Below, piece by piece: positions 1 to 8,134 of a stretch of 32,501 nt of DNA. Made by a program: the position numbers and the translations under genes. Source of the DNA: Sphingomonas sp. Leaf10 (GTDB lineage: Bacteria > Pseudomonadota > Alphaproteobacteria > Sphingomonadales > Sphingomonadaceae). The DNA lies in NCBI RefSeq assembly GCF_001421245.1, contig NZ_LMKE01000001.1, positions 204,046-236,546 on the forward strand. The letters are read 5' to 3'. Positions within the stretch are counted from its first letter, which is position 1, and each line of letters starts with the position of its first letter. The notes under the pieces are model-generated. The model worked only from the letters and a program-made list of their open reading frames with translations, did no database searches and was not told the origin of the DNA.

Positions 1-5
1 GCGGA

Positions 6-40
6 CTCCCCCCTCCACCATCCTGCGGAGCGGGGAGGAG
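6..40. repeat. Imperfect palindromic GC-rich repeat, possible spt terminator
   Basis: Just beyond the spt stop codon, an arm CTCCTCCCC (read on the minus strand) can pair with a GGGGGGAG arm about 15 bases further on, with one bulge. No T-run follows. The CTCC/GGGGAGG character resembles the hairpin at 3621-3648 and the small palindromic intergenic repeats common in sphingomonad genomes. It may stop transcription after spt. The pairing is weak, and the window edge cuts off further context. Confidence 0.3.
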
Positions 41-41
41 C

Positions 42-1301
42 TTAGATCACTCCTACCGCCTTGCCGGCCGCTTCGAACATGCCCAAGATCGTCTCGACCT
101 GCTCGGCGCTATGCTCGGCACACAGCGAGCAGCGCAGCAGAAACGTTCCCGCCGGCGTCGCGGGCGGGCGGGCCATGTTGACGTACAGGCCGCCTTCCAA
201 CAGCGCCTGCCACATCAGCACGGCTTGCTGCTGATCCTCCAAGATCACGGCGATGATCGCCGATTGCGGCGTATCGGTGCCGAGCTTGAAGCCCATCTCC
301 TTGAGGCCGCCGTGCAGCCGCTTCGAGTTGCGCCACAGATGCGCGCGCTTGTCGCCGGCATGCATCAGCTTGCGGATCGAGGTCGCGGCGGTTGCCACGA
401 CCGAAGGCGGCAACGACGCGGTGAAGACATAGGGCCGGCATACCAACCGCATCACGTCGAACTTCGGATGGTTCGACACGCAGAAACCGCCGACCGTTCC
501 GACCGATTTCGAGAAAGTGCCGACGACGAAATCTACGTCCTTCTCGACGCCCTGTTCCTCGTACACGCCGCGACCATTGGGTCCGAAAAAGCCCATGCCA
601 TGCGCTTCGTCGACCAGCACCATGCACCCATGCTTCTTCGCGACCGCGACCATTTCGGGCAGCGGCGCGATGTCGCCGAGCATAGAATAGACGCCCTCCA
701 ATACGACGAGCTTGCCAGGCTCCTTCGGCAGGCGCCCCAGCCGCCGATCCAGGTCCTCGACCGAATTGTGACGGAAGCGCACGATCTCGGCATTGCCGAG
801 CGCGCAGCCGTCATAGATCGACGCATGGCTGTCGGCGTCGAGGATGATATACTCGCCCTTGCCCGCCAGCGTCGAGATGATGCCGAGGTTCGCCTGATAG
901 CCGGTCGAGAACACCATGGCATGGTCGGTGCCATAGAATTCGCGCAGCGCCGCTTCGCAATCCTTATGCGGGTCGTACGTTCCGTTCAGCACCCGGCTGC
1001 CGGTCGTGCCCGATCCGAAGTCGTCGAACGCCTTTTTGCCCGCGGCGATCACGTCGGGGTCGAAGGTCATGCCCATATAGTTGTAGGTGCCGAGCAGGAT
1101 CGTGTCCTTGCCCCGGATCACCGCCTGGGTTGGCGACGTCACCTTGTCCATCACGATCGCGAAGGGATCACGCACCCCGGTCGCGAGCAGCGCCTCGCGC
1201 TCGGCGATCAGCGGATCGAACTTGCTGAACAGGTCTCGTTCGGGCGCTACCGGTTCGGGCGAGTCGGACGGGGCGTGGGCGGTGGCGGCGGCTTCGGTCA
1301 T
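42..1301 (-). CDS. spt: Serine palmitoyltransferase, soluble PLP enzyme
   Basis: Condenses L-serine with a long-chain acyl thioester to 3-ketodihydrosphingosine, the first step of sphingolipid synthesis, in the cytoplasm. The 419-residue product lines up from memory with the 420-residue S. paucimobilis enzyme without gaps. His159 (stacks on the cofactor), Asp231 and His234 in a DEAH motif, and the PLP-binding Lys265 in GTFSKSVG all fall at the published positions. The frame stays open 22 codons further upstream, but the ATG at 1301 gives the conserved MTEAAA beginning, so I chose it. The gene follows acp by 31 bases and a reductase gene, which fits a ceramide operon. Sphingomonads use glycosphingolipids in place of lipopolysaccharide, so this gene is expected to be important in the outer membrane. 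Other alpha-oxoamine synthases (KBL, BioF) are less likely given this residue-level match. Confidence 0.97.
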   Translation of the reverse strand: MTEAAATAHAPSDSPEPVAPERDLFSKFDPLIAEREALLATGVRDPFAIVMDKVTSPTQAVIRGKDTILLGTYNYMGMTFDPDVIAAGKKAFDDFGSGTTGSRVLNGTYDPHKDCEAALREFYGTDHAMVFSTGYQANLGIISTLAGKGEYIILDADSHASIYDGCALGNAEIVRFRHNSVEDLDRRLGRLPKEPGKLVVLEGVYSMLGDIAPLPEMVAVAKKHGCMVLVDEAHGMGFFGPNGRGVYEEQGVEKDVDFVVGTFSKSVGTVGGFCVSNHPKFDVMRLVCRPYVFTASLPPSVVATAATSIRKLMHAGDKRAHLWRNSKRLHGGLKEMGFKLGTDTPQSAIIAVILEDQQQAVLMWQALLEGGLYVNMARPPATPAGTFLLRCSLCAEHSAEQVETILGMFEAAGKAVGVI

Positions 1302-1332
1302 CGGTTCGGTCTTTCGGTGCCGGGCAGGGCGG

Positions 1333-1578
1333 TCAAGCGGTCTTGAGCTTTTCGACGGCGTCGGCAAGTTGGCCGACGGTTTCGATATCGGCCTGCATGT
1401 TCATGGTGATGACGATGTCGAATTCGTCCTCCACCGCCGCGACGAAATCCATCACGGTCAGGCTGTCCCATTCGAGATCGCCGGCAAAGGTCGTCGCCTC
1501 GGTCAGCGCGACGCCCTTCTTGTTGAACGGTTCGATCAGGCCGGTGATGGTTTCGAGGGTGGCTGCACGGTCGCTCAT
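1333..1578 (-). CDS. Acyl carrier protein of the sphingolipid cluster
   Basis: An 81-residue acidic ACP. The phosphopantetheine attachment site is Ser39 in EWDSLTVMDF, the usual DSL motif at the start of helix 2. It differs from the housekeeping AcpP sequence, and its place 31 bases before spt suggests that it carries the acyl chain used by serine palmitoyltransferase instead of general fatty acid synthesis. In Caulobacter a dedicated acp also lies next to spt (family knowledge). It starts with ATG at 1578, 33 bases after the SDR gene ends, and probably shares one transcript with it. The link to spt as acyl donor is inferred from position. Confidence 0.9.
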   Translation of the reverse strand: MSDRAATLETITGLIEPFNKKGVALTEATTFAGDLEWDSLTVMDFVAAVEDEFDIVITMNMQADIETVGQLADAVEKLKTA

Positions 1579-1611
1579 GCGGGTCTTTCCAATATGCTTG
1601 TTTGCGCGGGC

Positions 1612-2511
1612 CTATAGCAGACCGTGCGCACGATACCATGCCGCGGTGTCGGCGAGGCCACGGGCGGTGGCAATACGGGGTTCCCACAAGCGGCGATCGG
1701 GACGACGCGCAGGGTCGGCGGTCCAGTCGGGATGCGCCAGATAGCGGGCGCGATCCTCGGTCAGCTTGGCCGCAGTACCGCGAAACGTCCGGTCGAGCTT
1801 CGCGCCGATCCGCAACAGCTTGGCCGGCAGATGCATCGGCAAAACCCGCTGCCCGACGGCATCGCCGATCAATCGGGCGAGTTCGGCATGGCTCATCGGA
1901 TTGCCGTCATCGACCTCCAGGATCGTCCGCGGACCTTCATTGTCGGCCAACGCCAGCAGCAACCGCGCCAGATCGTCGACCGCGACCAGCGCGACCTTGC
2001 CCGGCGGCGGCAGCAGCGCCAGCCCCATCTGCGCCATGCGGAACATGTCTCGCATCTCGGTATCGCCCGCCCCATACACCCCGCTCGGCCGCACGATCGT
2101 CCAGTCGAGATCGCTGGCCGCGACCAGATCCTCACCGGCACGCTTCGATGCGCCATAGGTCGAAAGCTGCGGCTCGCGTGCCGATAGCGACGAAACATGG
2201 ACGAAGCGCCGTACGCCGCCAGCCAATGCCGCATCGAGCATCGCGCGGGTGCCGGTAACGTTGCCAGCGGTGAAACCTGCCATATCGGGCGCATTCACAA
2301 CGCCCGCGACATGTACGACAACATCGGCCTGCGCCACCAGTTCGGTCAGGCTGTCGGCCTTGTCGAGCGCACCGCGTACCCAACTGACATTCGGCTCGGC
2401 CGGCTGGGCGCGACGGGTCAGCGCCCGGACGTGCCAGCCCTGACCCACCGCCTGCGCGATCACGCGGCGCCCGACAAAGCCGGTGCCGCCGGTCAGCGCC
2501 ATCGTCCTCAC
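1612..2511 (-). CDS. NAD(P)-dependent epimerase/dehydratase-like SDR, probable ceramide reductase (CerR-like)
   Basis: A 299-residue extended short-chain dehydrogenase. The Rossmann nucleotide motif GGTGFVG is at residues 8-14, a Ser-Ser pair at 107-108, and the catalytic YxxxK is Tyr119-Lys123 in YGASK. In Caulobacter the gene next to acp and spt encodes CerR, which reduces the 3-keto group of the N-acylated sphingoid base; the same order here makes that the best guess. The start is a GTG whose last bases overlap the proB stop as GTGA (4-base overlap), a sign of translational coupling; an ATG three codons later is an alternative. Generic sugar-nucleotide epimerase annotation would be the fallback. 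The fold is certain and the substrate is inferred from neighbours. Confidence 0.85.
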   Translation of the reverse strand: MRTMALTGGTGFVGRRVIAQAVGQGWHVRALTRRAQPAEPNVSWVRGALDKADSLTELVAQADVVVHVAGVVNAPDMAGFTAGNVTGTRAMLDAALAGGVRRFVHVSSLSAREPQLSTYGASKRAGEDLVAASDLDWTIVRPSGVYGAGDTEMRDMFRMAQMGLALLPPPGKVALVAVDDLARLLLALADNEGPRTILEVDDGNPMSHAELARLIGDAVGQRVLPMHLPAKLLRIGAKLDRTFRGTAAKLTEDRARYLAHPDWTADPARRPDRRLWEPRIATARGLADTAAWYRAHGLL

Positions 2512-3665
2512 AGCAGCGCCATGTGGTTGCGATGGACCAGCGCCGAACGGGGAGCGTAGCCGAGCAGGTTGGCCAGTTCGTCGCTGCGTCGCCCCACGAT
2601 GCGTGCGACTTCGCTGGCGTCATATTCGACCAGCCCGCGCGCCATCGTGCGACCGCCGGCATCGACGATGCGGATCAGGTCGCCGCGAACGAACTCGCCC
2701 TCGACGCCGATTGCGCCCGCTGCGAGCAGGCTGCGTCCGGTGGCGAGCGCCTTCGCCGCACCGACATCGATGCGGATTGCGCCACGATCGGTCAGCCCAC
2801 CCGACAGCCACGCCTTGCGCGCCGGCGCATTGCCGGCGGTCGCGAAGACGGTGCCGTGCCCAGTCGCACCGAACCGCGCGAGCGGATGGTCGATCCGTCC
2901 GCTGGCAATGGCAAGGTTGGCGCCGGCGGCGGTCGCGATCCGTGCCGCTTCGACCTTCGACACCATCCCGCCCGACCCCATGCCCGACGAGGATTTCGCA
3001 TCGGCCATGCCCATGATTGCGGCATCGATCTGCGAGACGTGCGGGATCAGCTTTGCGTCCGGGTTGCTGTGCGGGTTCGAATCGTACAGCCCATCGATGT
3101 CGGACAGCAGCACGACGCCGTTCGCCCGAGCCGCTGCACCGACGCGGGCGGCGAGGCGATCATTGTCGCCGAACCGGATCTCCTCGGTCGCGACGCTGTC
3201 ATTCTCGTTGACGACCGGCACCACGCCCAGCGTCAGCAACCGTCCAAGCGTAGCCGAAACGTTCAGGTAACGACGGCGATCCTCCAGATCGTCCAGCGTC
3301 ACCAGCAATTGCGCGGCGGTCAGGCCGTGACTGGCGAGGAGTTCGGCCCAGATGCTGGAAAGCGCGATTTGTCCGGTCGCGGCCGCTGCCTGTGCGTCCT
3401 CAAGACTGGCGCGACCGCCTTTCGCAAGCCCAAGCCGCCGTGCGCCAAGCGCAATCGCGCCCGACGATACGATGACGATTTGCTGCCCGGCGGCAACGCG
3501 TTCGGCAATGTCGGCGACCAGCGATGCGAGCCAGTACCGACGTGCCTGCCCATCCGGCGCGACCAGCAGCGCCGATCCGACCTTCACGACAAGGCGCGGA
3601 CAGTTTTGCGGCGAAAAGCGATCCTCCCCGGCGTTGGGAGGGGAGGATGTCAGATCGGCGACCAT
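2508..3665 (-). CDS. proB: Glutamate 5-kinase with C-terminal PUA domain
   Basis: Phosphorylates glutamate to gamma-glutamyl phosphate, the first step of proline synthesis, in the cytoplasm. The amino acid kinase domain starts at about residue 24 with VVKVGSALL, contains [10 protein letters not shown] and the substrate loop NENDSVA, and the PUA domain fills roughly residues 290-375, giving the usual length for the two-domain form. The ATG at 3665 lies 16 bases inside obgE. The first 20 or so codons run through a perfect hairpin (3621-3648), so the N-terminus looks partly repeat-encoded; family similarity only begins near Cys22. No better start is visible downstream before that point. Coupled to obgE in front and to the SDR gene behind. 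Confidence 0.95.
   Translation of the reverse strand: MVADLTSSPPNAGEDRFSPQNCPRLVVKVGSALLVAPDGQARRYWLASLVADIAERVAAGQQIVIVSSGAIALGARRLGLAKGGRASLEDAQAAAATGQIALSSIWAELLASHGLTAAQLLVTLDDLEDRRRYLNVSATLGRLLTLGVVPVVNENDSVATEEIRFGDNDRLAARVGAAARANGVVLLSDIDGLYDSNPHSNPDAKLIPHVSQIDAAIMGMADAKSSSGMGSGGMVSKVEAARIATAAGANLAIASGRIDHPLARFGATGHGTVFATAGNAPARKAWLSGGLTDRGAIRIDVGAAKALATGRSLLAAGAIGVEGEFVRGDLIRIVDAGGRTMARGLVEYDASEVARIVGRRSDELANLLGYAPRSALVHRNHMALL
3621..3648. repeat. Perfect 9-bp palindrome at the obgE/proB junction
   Basis: ATCCTCCCC (3621-3629) and GGGGAGGAT (3640-3648) are exact reverse complements separated by 10 bases. It lies within the first codons of proB, right after the obgE stop. The sequence style matches small intergenic palindromes of sphingomonads and partly the repeat at the window start. 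Effects on mRNA stability or on proB translation are possible but unproven. Confidence 0.55.
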
Positions 3666-4696
3666 TCACGCGGTTCCTCGTCGTCGCCGGTGTCCTGGGC
3701 GTGCATCTCGCCCGGGCCGATCGCCTCGATCAGCCGGTCGAGCACCGCTTCCAGCCCCTGTCCGGTCGCGCCCGACAGCGGCAGCACCTTGGCACCGCTT
3801 TCCGCTTCCAGTTCGGCGATCAATGCCTCGGTCAGTTCCTCGTCGAGCAGATCGGCCTTGTTCAGCGCGATCACCTCGGGCTTCTCGGCCAGGTCGGCGC
3901 CGTAGTTTTCCAACTCGCCGCGCACGATGCGATAGGCCGCGACCGGATCGTCGGCATGGCTGTCGATCAGGTGCAGCAGCACCCGGCAGCGCTCGATATG
4001 CCCCAGGAAGCGGTCGCCGATCCCGGCCCCTTCCGCCGCACCCTCGATAAGCCCGGGAATGTCGGCGATCACGAACTCCCGCTGCTTATGGCTCACCACA
4101 CCCAGCTGCGGCCGGGTGGTGGTGAACGCATAGTCGCCGACCTTCGCATTCGCGTTGGTCACCGCGTTGATAAAGGTCGATTTGCCGGCATTGGGCAGCC
4201 CGACCAGCCCGGCATCGGCCAGCAGCTTGAGGCGCAGCCACACCCAAGCCTCGTCGCCCGGCCAGCCGGTGCCGTGCTGGCGCGGCGCGCGGTTGGTCGA
4301 GGTCTTGTAGCTGGCGTTGCCGCGCCCGCCGTCGCCGCCGCGCAGGAATACCTCGCGCTGGCCGGGGCGGGTGAAGTCGGCGAGGACGGTTTCCTTGTCC
4401 TCCGACAGTACTTGCGTGCCCACCGGCACGCGGATGATCAGATCGCGTCCGCCGGGACCGGTCCGGTTCGCGCCTGATCCGCCCGACCCACGCGGGGCGC
4501 GGAAATGCTGGGTGTAGCGAAAATCGATGAGCGTGTTGAGGCCGGGGACCGCTTCGAAGATGATGTCGCCGCCCTTGCCGCCATTGCCGCCGTCGGGGCC
4601 GCCATATTCCATGAACTTCTCACGGCGGAAGCTGACGGCGCCGGGGCCGCCCCCGCCCGACCGGACGAAGATCTTGGCTTGATCGAGAAAATGCAT
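3650..4696 (-). CDS. obgE: GTPase ObgE/CgtA
   Basis: A conserved essential GTPase acting in late 50S ribosome assembly and stress response. The N-terminal glycine-rich Obg fold covers about residues 1-158. It is followed by the G domain with G1 GLPNAGKS (166-173), G3 DIPG (212-215) and G4 NKAD (279-282). The 348-residue length is normal for the short alphaproteobacterial form. ATG at 4696 is the natural start: the family's [11 protein letters not shown] beginning follows. In many bacteria obgE follows rplU-rpmA; here that pair lies 3.1 kb away on the same strand, with other genes in between. The gene heads the run obgE-proB-SDR-acp-spt. Confidence 0.97.
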   Translation of the reverse strand: MHFLDQAKIFVRSGGGGPGAVSFRREKFMEYGGPDGGNGGKGGDIIFEAVPGLNTLIDFRYTQHFRAPRGSGGSGANRTGPGGRDLIIRVPVGTQVLSEDKETVLADFTRPGQREVFLRGGDGGRGNASYKTSTNRAPRQHGTGWPGDEAWVWLRLKLLADAGLVGLPNAGKSTFINAVTNANAKVGDYAFTTTRPQLGVVSHKQREFVIADIPGLIEGAAEGAGIGDRFLGHIERCRVLLHLIDSHADDPVAAYRIVRGELENYGADLAEKPEVIALNKADLLDEELTEALIAELEAESGAKVLPLSGATGQGLEAVLDRLIEAIGPGEMHAQDTGDDEEPREWSPI

Positions 4697-4741
4697 GACG
4701 TCCGCTTAGTCGGAGTCGCCGCAAGGGGAAAGGGGCTACGG

Positions 4742-5227
4742 TCAGAGTCGCCGGTACAGCACCAGCGCATCGACCTCACCCAGCGTCGGATGATCGAACG
4801 CACCGGGCAGGCGCCCGACCTGTTCGAACCCCAGCGACAGCCACAGCCGCACGGCGCGGTCGTTGCTGGCGATGACGAAATTATACTGCATCGCCCGAAA
4901 CCCCGCCGCCCGCGCATGCTCGAACGAATGTTCGGCCATGGCCCGCGCAATGCCGCGCCCGGTTGCAGAGGCGTGCGTCGCATAGCCGCAATTGGCGACA
5001 TGCCGTCCGCCGCCCGCCTTGTTTGCACGGCAGAAATAGCTGCCGAGCACGTGTCCCCCGACCTCGGCGACGAATACGCTGTTGCCCGGCGCGTGCCAGA
5101 AGGCGAGCACCTGTTCCTGCGTCATGTCGCGATCGAGCGCATAGGTTTCGCCGGCTCGCACGATCGGCATGATGATGTTAGCGATCGCATCGTCATCGTC
5201 GCGCGTCGCCGGCCGGATCGGGATCAT
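4742..5227 (-). CDS. GNAT family N-acetyltransferase
   Basis: A 161-residue single-domain acetyltransferase. The acetyl-CoA loop shows as the ATGRGIARAM region (about residues 87-98), followed by the NDRAVRLWLSLGF helix-strand typical of the C-terminal half. The substrate cannot be told; amino-acid or antibiotic-type small amines are usual for the family. Its ATG overlaps the tetR stop as ATGA, so the two genes are coupled and the regulator may control it. The obgE start follows 45 bases after its stop. Confidence 0.85.
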   Translation of the reverse strand: MIPIRPATRDDDDAIANIIMPIVRAGETYALDRDMTQEQVLAFWHAPGNSVFVAEVGGHVLGSYFCRANKAGGGRHVANCGYATHASATGRGIARAMAEHSFEHARAAGFRAMQYNFVIASNDRAVRLWLSLGFEQVGRLPGAFDHPTLGEVDALVLYRRL

Positions 5228-5805
5228 GTTTCCGCCCGCACGGCCATCAAACTGCGCACCGCCAACTCGCGTGCCTTGTTGCGCGGTAGCCGGAGCGCCT
5301 TCGCCATCGCGCCCCCAAGCAGCGCATCCCCCAGCGCCATCAGCACCAGTTGCAGCGTCTCCTCGGCCAATGGCATGCCGCTCAGCGACTGTTCGCTGCC
5401 CAGCCGGTCGACCAGCGCGTGGATCGCATCGAGGATCGGGTCGAGCGCATCGTCGTTGCCCGACAGGATCATCCAGCTTGCCAGCGCGCCCGCACCCTCG
5501 CGATCGAAGGCATCAAACGTCAGGTCGACCACCTCGCGCGGATCGTGGTCGCCGTCGCGGGCACGAAGCACCGCCGCACCGATCGTCGCGGTGATCGTGG
5601 TCGCCATCCGTTCGGCCAGCGCCTTCTGCAGCCCCGACGCCGATCCGAAATGGTGCAGTAGATTGGCATGCGTCCGCCCGATCCGCGTCGCGACCGCCTT
5701 CAGCGTTACCGCCTGCGGTCCGGCTTCGATCAACAGGTCACGCGCGGCATCGAGCGCAGCGTCGCGCGACGCTTCGGGTGAGAGGCGACGGCGAGCTATT
5801 GACAT
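5224..5805 (-). CDS. TetR family transcriptional regulator
   Basis: A 193-residue one-component repressor. The N-terminal helix-turn-helix is at about residues 34-53 (TLKAVATRIG, then NLLHHFGS), the standard TetR arrangement. The C-terminal half is an all-helical ligand domain without a recognisable subfamily. It is divergent from the PF10118 hydrolase gene with 47 bases between start codons, so it probably regulates that gene and itself. The 4-base ATGA overlap with the following GNAT gene suggests a two-gene transcript. The start ATG at 5805 lies within a TTGACA hexamer read on the opposite strand. Confidence 0.88.
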   Translation of the reverse strand: MSIARRRLSPEASRDAALDAARDLLIEAGPQAVTLKAVATRIGRTHANLLHHFGSASGLQKALAERMATTITATIGAAVLRARDGDHDPREVVDLTFDAFDREGAGALASWMILSGNDDALDPILDAIHALVDRLGSEQSLSGMPLAEETLQLVLMALGDALLGGAMAKALRLPRNKARELAVRSLMAVRAET

Positions 5806-5827
5806 ATGTGTAAGTAGACGACATCTG
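5799..5827 (+). promoter_or_regulatory. Possible promoter of the metal-dependent hydrolase gene
   Basis: A perfect TTGACA (5799-5804), then 17 bases and CATCTG as a poor -10, 26 bases before the GTG start. The -35 overlaps the tetR start codon, a layout suited to autoregulation. The -10 is weak, so this is tentative. Confidence 0.3.
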
Positions 5828-5852
5828 GCATGACATCAGTTGGAGCAGAACC

Positions 5853-6701
5853 GTGGCGAAAGCAAAGACTCCCGCCGACCTGACGATCACGCCGCGCGAC
5901 CTGCGCTTCGGGCGCGACGGCGCTTATCGCCGGTGGTGGCTGAACGACGATCCGATCGCCACCGCCTTCTACAACGCGCTGTCGGTCACCTTTCCGAAGG
6001 GGGAGGGGTTCTTCATCGACAGCGTCCGCCAGTATCGCGACGACGTGCCGCCGCGCCTCGCCGCCGAAATCCGGGCGTTCGTGAAGCAGGAGGCGATCCA
6101 TACCCGCGAGCATGTGGCGTTCAATCGCCACGTCACCGATCAGGGTTATGATACGTCGCGTCTCGACGCGCGGATCGATCACGAACTGTCGATCACGAAG
6201 GGGCGTCCGCCGATCGCCAATCTGGCGGCGACGATGTGCCTCGAACATTTCACCGCGATCCTTGCGCACGAACTGATCGCCAATCCGGCACATCTGGCGG
6301 GTGGCGACCAGGCCGCGGCCGATCTGTGGCGCTGGCACGCGATCGAGGAGATCGAGCACAAGGGCGTCGCCTACGACACCTGGCTGCATGCGACGCGCCA
6401 CTGGCCTCGGTTCAAACGCTGGCGGGTGAAGGCGCTGGTGATGCTGATCGTCACCGGCAAATTTTTTCGCGGACGGACGGCGGGTATGCTCGACCTGTTA
6501 GCGCAGGACGGGTTCCGGGGTGCGCGTCTGAAATGGCGGCTGTTCGCCTATGCCTTCGGCCGGCCGGGCATGGCGCGCAAGGTGCTAGGCATGTATCTCG
6601 CCTTCTTCCTGCCCGGCTTCCATCCGTGGAACCATGATGATCGCGCATTGATCGGCCTTGTCGACAGTGAGTTCGAAGCGGCGCGGCTGGCCCGCGTCTG
6701 A
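5853..6701 (+). CDS. Predicted metal-dependent hydrolase, PF10118 family
   Basis: A 282-residue product with the pattern of the uncharacterised Metal_hydrol family (COG3687). Clustered acidic and histidine residues suggest a carboxylate-bridged metal centre: FVKQEAIHTREH (about 86-97), LEHFTA (about 130-135) and WHAIEEIEHKG (about 160-170). The helical ferritin-like spacing of these Glu and His residues is visible by eye; the reaction is unknown. The start is GTG with a good GGAG 7 bases ahead. Genes of this family are often next to tetR regulators, as here. No signal peptide is seen, but there is a hydrophobic stretch near residue 200. Confidence 0.8.
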   Translation: MAKAKTPADLTITPRDLRFGRDGAYRRWWLNDDPIATAFYNALSVTFPKGEGFFIDSVRQYRDDVPPRLAAEIRAFVKQEAIHTREHVAFNRHVTDQGYDTSRLDARIDHELSITKGRPPIANLAATMCLEHFTAILAHELIANPAHLAGGDQAAADLWRWHAIEEIEHKGVAYDTWLHATRHWPRFKRWRVKALVMLIVTGKFFRGRTAGMLDLLAQDGFRGARLKWRLFAYAFGRPGMARKVLGMYLAFFLPGFHPWNHDDRALIGLVDSEFEAARLARV

Positions 6702-6741
6702 CCGCCTTGCGCGGCCGGTAGCGTCGGCGCATGGAGCGGTG

Positions 6742-6939
6742 ATGCGGACGGTATCGGAAGAAGCGGCGGTTCGCCTCTATCATCTCGACGATGAAGGCGG
6801 CGTCGCGATGACCATCCTGTACGGCACGTTGGCTGAAGCGATGGCCGCGGCGGCCTGCGAACCGGCGGAGATACAGGCCGGCTTGTATCTGCAGACCAGC
6901 AACGATGTGGTCGGCTATCTCGACTTGCTGGAGGGTTGA
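6742..6939 (+). CDS. Small conserved-looking protein of unknown function, 65 residues
   Basis: ATG at 6742 with GGAG five bases ahead; the frame is open further upstream into the hydrolase gene, but this start has the ribosome site. The product is acidic, soluble, lacks Cys and membrane segments, and shows no domain I know. Codon use is GC-rich like its neighbours. It follows the hydrolase by 40 bases and probably shares its transcript. The stop codon leads straight into the terminator hairpin. Confidence 0.6.
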   Translation: MRTVSEEAAVRLYHLDDEGGVAMTILYGTLAEAMAAAACEPAEIQAGLYLQTSNDVVGYLDLLEG

Positions 6940-6969
6940 TCGGGGCGGGCATAGCGCCGCACCCCGATC
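6938..6969. terminator. Bidirectional terminator hairpin between converging small genes
   Basis: GATCGGGG (6938-6945) pairs exactly with CCCCGATC (6962-6969), with extra pairing possible in the loop. It separates the plus-strand 65-residue gene, whose stop it overlaps, from the minus-strand 30-residue gene ending at 6976. No T-run. Confidence 0.5.
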
Positions 6970-6975
6970 GAACGA

Positions 6976-7068
6976 TTACTGGTAGCCGCCTTCTTCCTTA
7001 CGTTCCTCGGCGGCTTCTTCCTGTACCTCTTCCATTTCTTCCTGTTCGGGCGTGTCGGGATCGATCAT
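6976..7068 (-). CDS. Tiny acidic protein, 30 residues
   Basis: A 31-codon frame from ATG at 7068 to TAA. About half the residues are Glu, Asp or Gln, in runs such as EQEEMEEVQEEAAEE, followed by RKEEGGYQ. An AGAGGA ribosome-binding site lies 8 bases ahead of the ATG. The composition suggests a soluble charged helix. I know no family with certainty. The good ribosome site and the placement of a terminator hairpin right after the stop argue that it is expressed. It could still be chance: 31 codons is short. Confidence 0.5.
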   Translation of the reverse strand: MIDPDTPEQEEMEEVQEEAAEERKEEGGYQ

Positions 7069-7142
7069 CGCGGGCGTCCTCTCGTGCGGCAGCAGCGCCG
7101 TGCGGCATCAACCAGCCGGACGGCGCCTGCGTTCCGCGCGCA

Positions 7143-7685
7143 TCAGGCCGCCAGTCGTCGATCCTGACGCCGATCGGTCAGGTCGATCGCATAGTCGATC
7201 GTCTCGACCTCCATGCCCCGACCGCGCGAATGGATCGAACTGCGCGTGCCGGTGGCTACGAAGCCTAGTCGCCGGAGCACGGCGCCCGATGCTGGATTGT
7301 CGATGTAGTGGCCAGCGACGACCCGCCCGATACCCAGCGTCGCGGCAACGTCCAGCGCGGCGCGCCCCGCCTCGACTGCATAGCCACGCCCCCATGCCGA
7401 GGGCGTCAGCCAATAGCCCATCATATGCGGGACATCGCCAAGCGGGCCGATGCCGATCCCGCCGACCAAGTCGCAGCGTCCATTGTCATGCGCGAAAATC
7501 AGGAAGGTGGGACCGGGATCGCCCTGCCAGCCGGCAATGAATGCTTCGGCATCGGCCAGCGTGTACGGCCAAGGCGCCCGCGACAGGTTCCGGATAACCG
7601 ACTCATGCCCCATCGCTGCAAGCAACGCGGGCGCGTCCTCGATCCAGCCGGGGCGCAGCGTCAGGCGTTCGGTACGGTCGAACAT
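7143..7685 (-). CDS. GNAT family N-acetyltransferase, RimJ/RimL type
   Basis: A protein of the Acetyltransf_3 kind: the N-terminal TERLTLRP strand, a mid-region GYWLTPSAWGRGYAVEAG carrying the acetyl-CoA loop, then NPASGAVLRRLGF near the C-terminus. This pattern is shared by ribosomal-protein acetyltransferases and many unassigned relatives. Two ATGs exist (7691 and 7685). The GGAG lies only two bases before the first but eight before the second, so I take 7685 and a 180-residue product. It is a single gene downstream of the rpmA terminator. Its role is unassigned. Confidence 0.85.
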   Translation of the reverse strand: MFDRTERLTLRPGWIEDAPALLAAMGHESVIRNLSRAPWPYTLADAEAFIAGWQGDPGPTFLIFAHDNGRCDLVGGIGIGPLGDVPHMMGYWLTPSAWGRGYAVEAGRAALDVAATLGIGRVVAGHYIDNPASGAVLRRLGFVATGTRSSIHSRGRGMEVETIDYAIDLTDRRQDRRLAA

Positions 7686-7747
7686 CAGCATCTCTCCAAT
7701 GCGCCGCGCCTCCGCTTGCGGGGCGGGCAGGGGCCGGAGAGAGCATT

Positions 7748-7777
7748 AAAAAAGGGAGCCGGGGTGACCCGCCTCCC
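7748..7777 (-). terminator. Rho-independent terminator of rplU-rpmA
   Basis: On the minus strand GGGAG, a mismatch, CGGG, loop, CCCG, mismatch, CTCCC is followed at once by six T. This is a textbook terminator 65 bases after the rpmA stop. A second small hairpin (GGTTCC/GGAACC, 7789-7806) precedes it. Confidence 0.85.
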
Positions 7778-7842
7778 TCTTGTTGGCTGGTTCCGTCGCC
7801 GGAACCCGGGTTACCTTGGTGGGCGACCCGTGTGGTAGCCCG

Positions 7843-8112
7843 TTATTCTGCGGCCTGCGCCTGCATTTCGACATACGCAAACTTGCGGCCGAGCTTGCCT
7901 TCCTTGAACGCCACGCGGCCATCAACCAATGCGAACAGGGTGTGGTCCTTGCCCATACCGACGTTTACGCCCGGGTAGAACTTAGTGCCGCGCTGACGCA
8001 CAATGATGTTGCCCGCGACCACTTCCTGGCCACCGAACTTCTTCACGCCAAGGCGACGGCCGGCCGAGTCACGACCGTTGCGCGACGAGCCGCCTGCTTT
8101 TTTATGTGCCAT
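7843..8112 (-). CDS. rpmA: 50S ribosomal protein L27
   Basis: An 89-residue bacterial L27 starting [16 protein letters not shown], the standard form without the cleaved N-terminal extension of some Firmicutes. It continues through the conserved LGVKKFGG and [15 protein letters not shown] segments. It sits near the peptidyl transferase centre of the large subunit. It follows rplU by 22 bases, the near-universal rplU-rpmA pair, and is closed by a strong terminator. obgE, often the next gene in other bacteria, is not in this operon. Confidence 0.98.
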   Translation of the reverse strand: MAHKKAGGSSRNGRDSAGRRLGVKKFGGQEVVAGNIIVRQRGTKFYPGVNVGMGKDHTLFALVDGRVAFKEGKLGRKFAYVEMQAQAAE

Positions 8113-8134
8113 GGTTCAAACTCCTCGTATTCGC

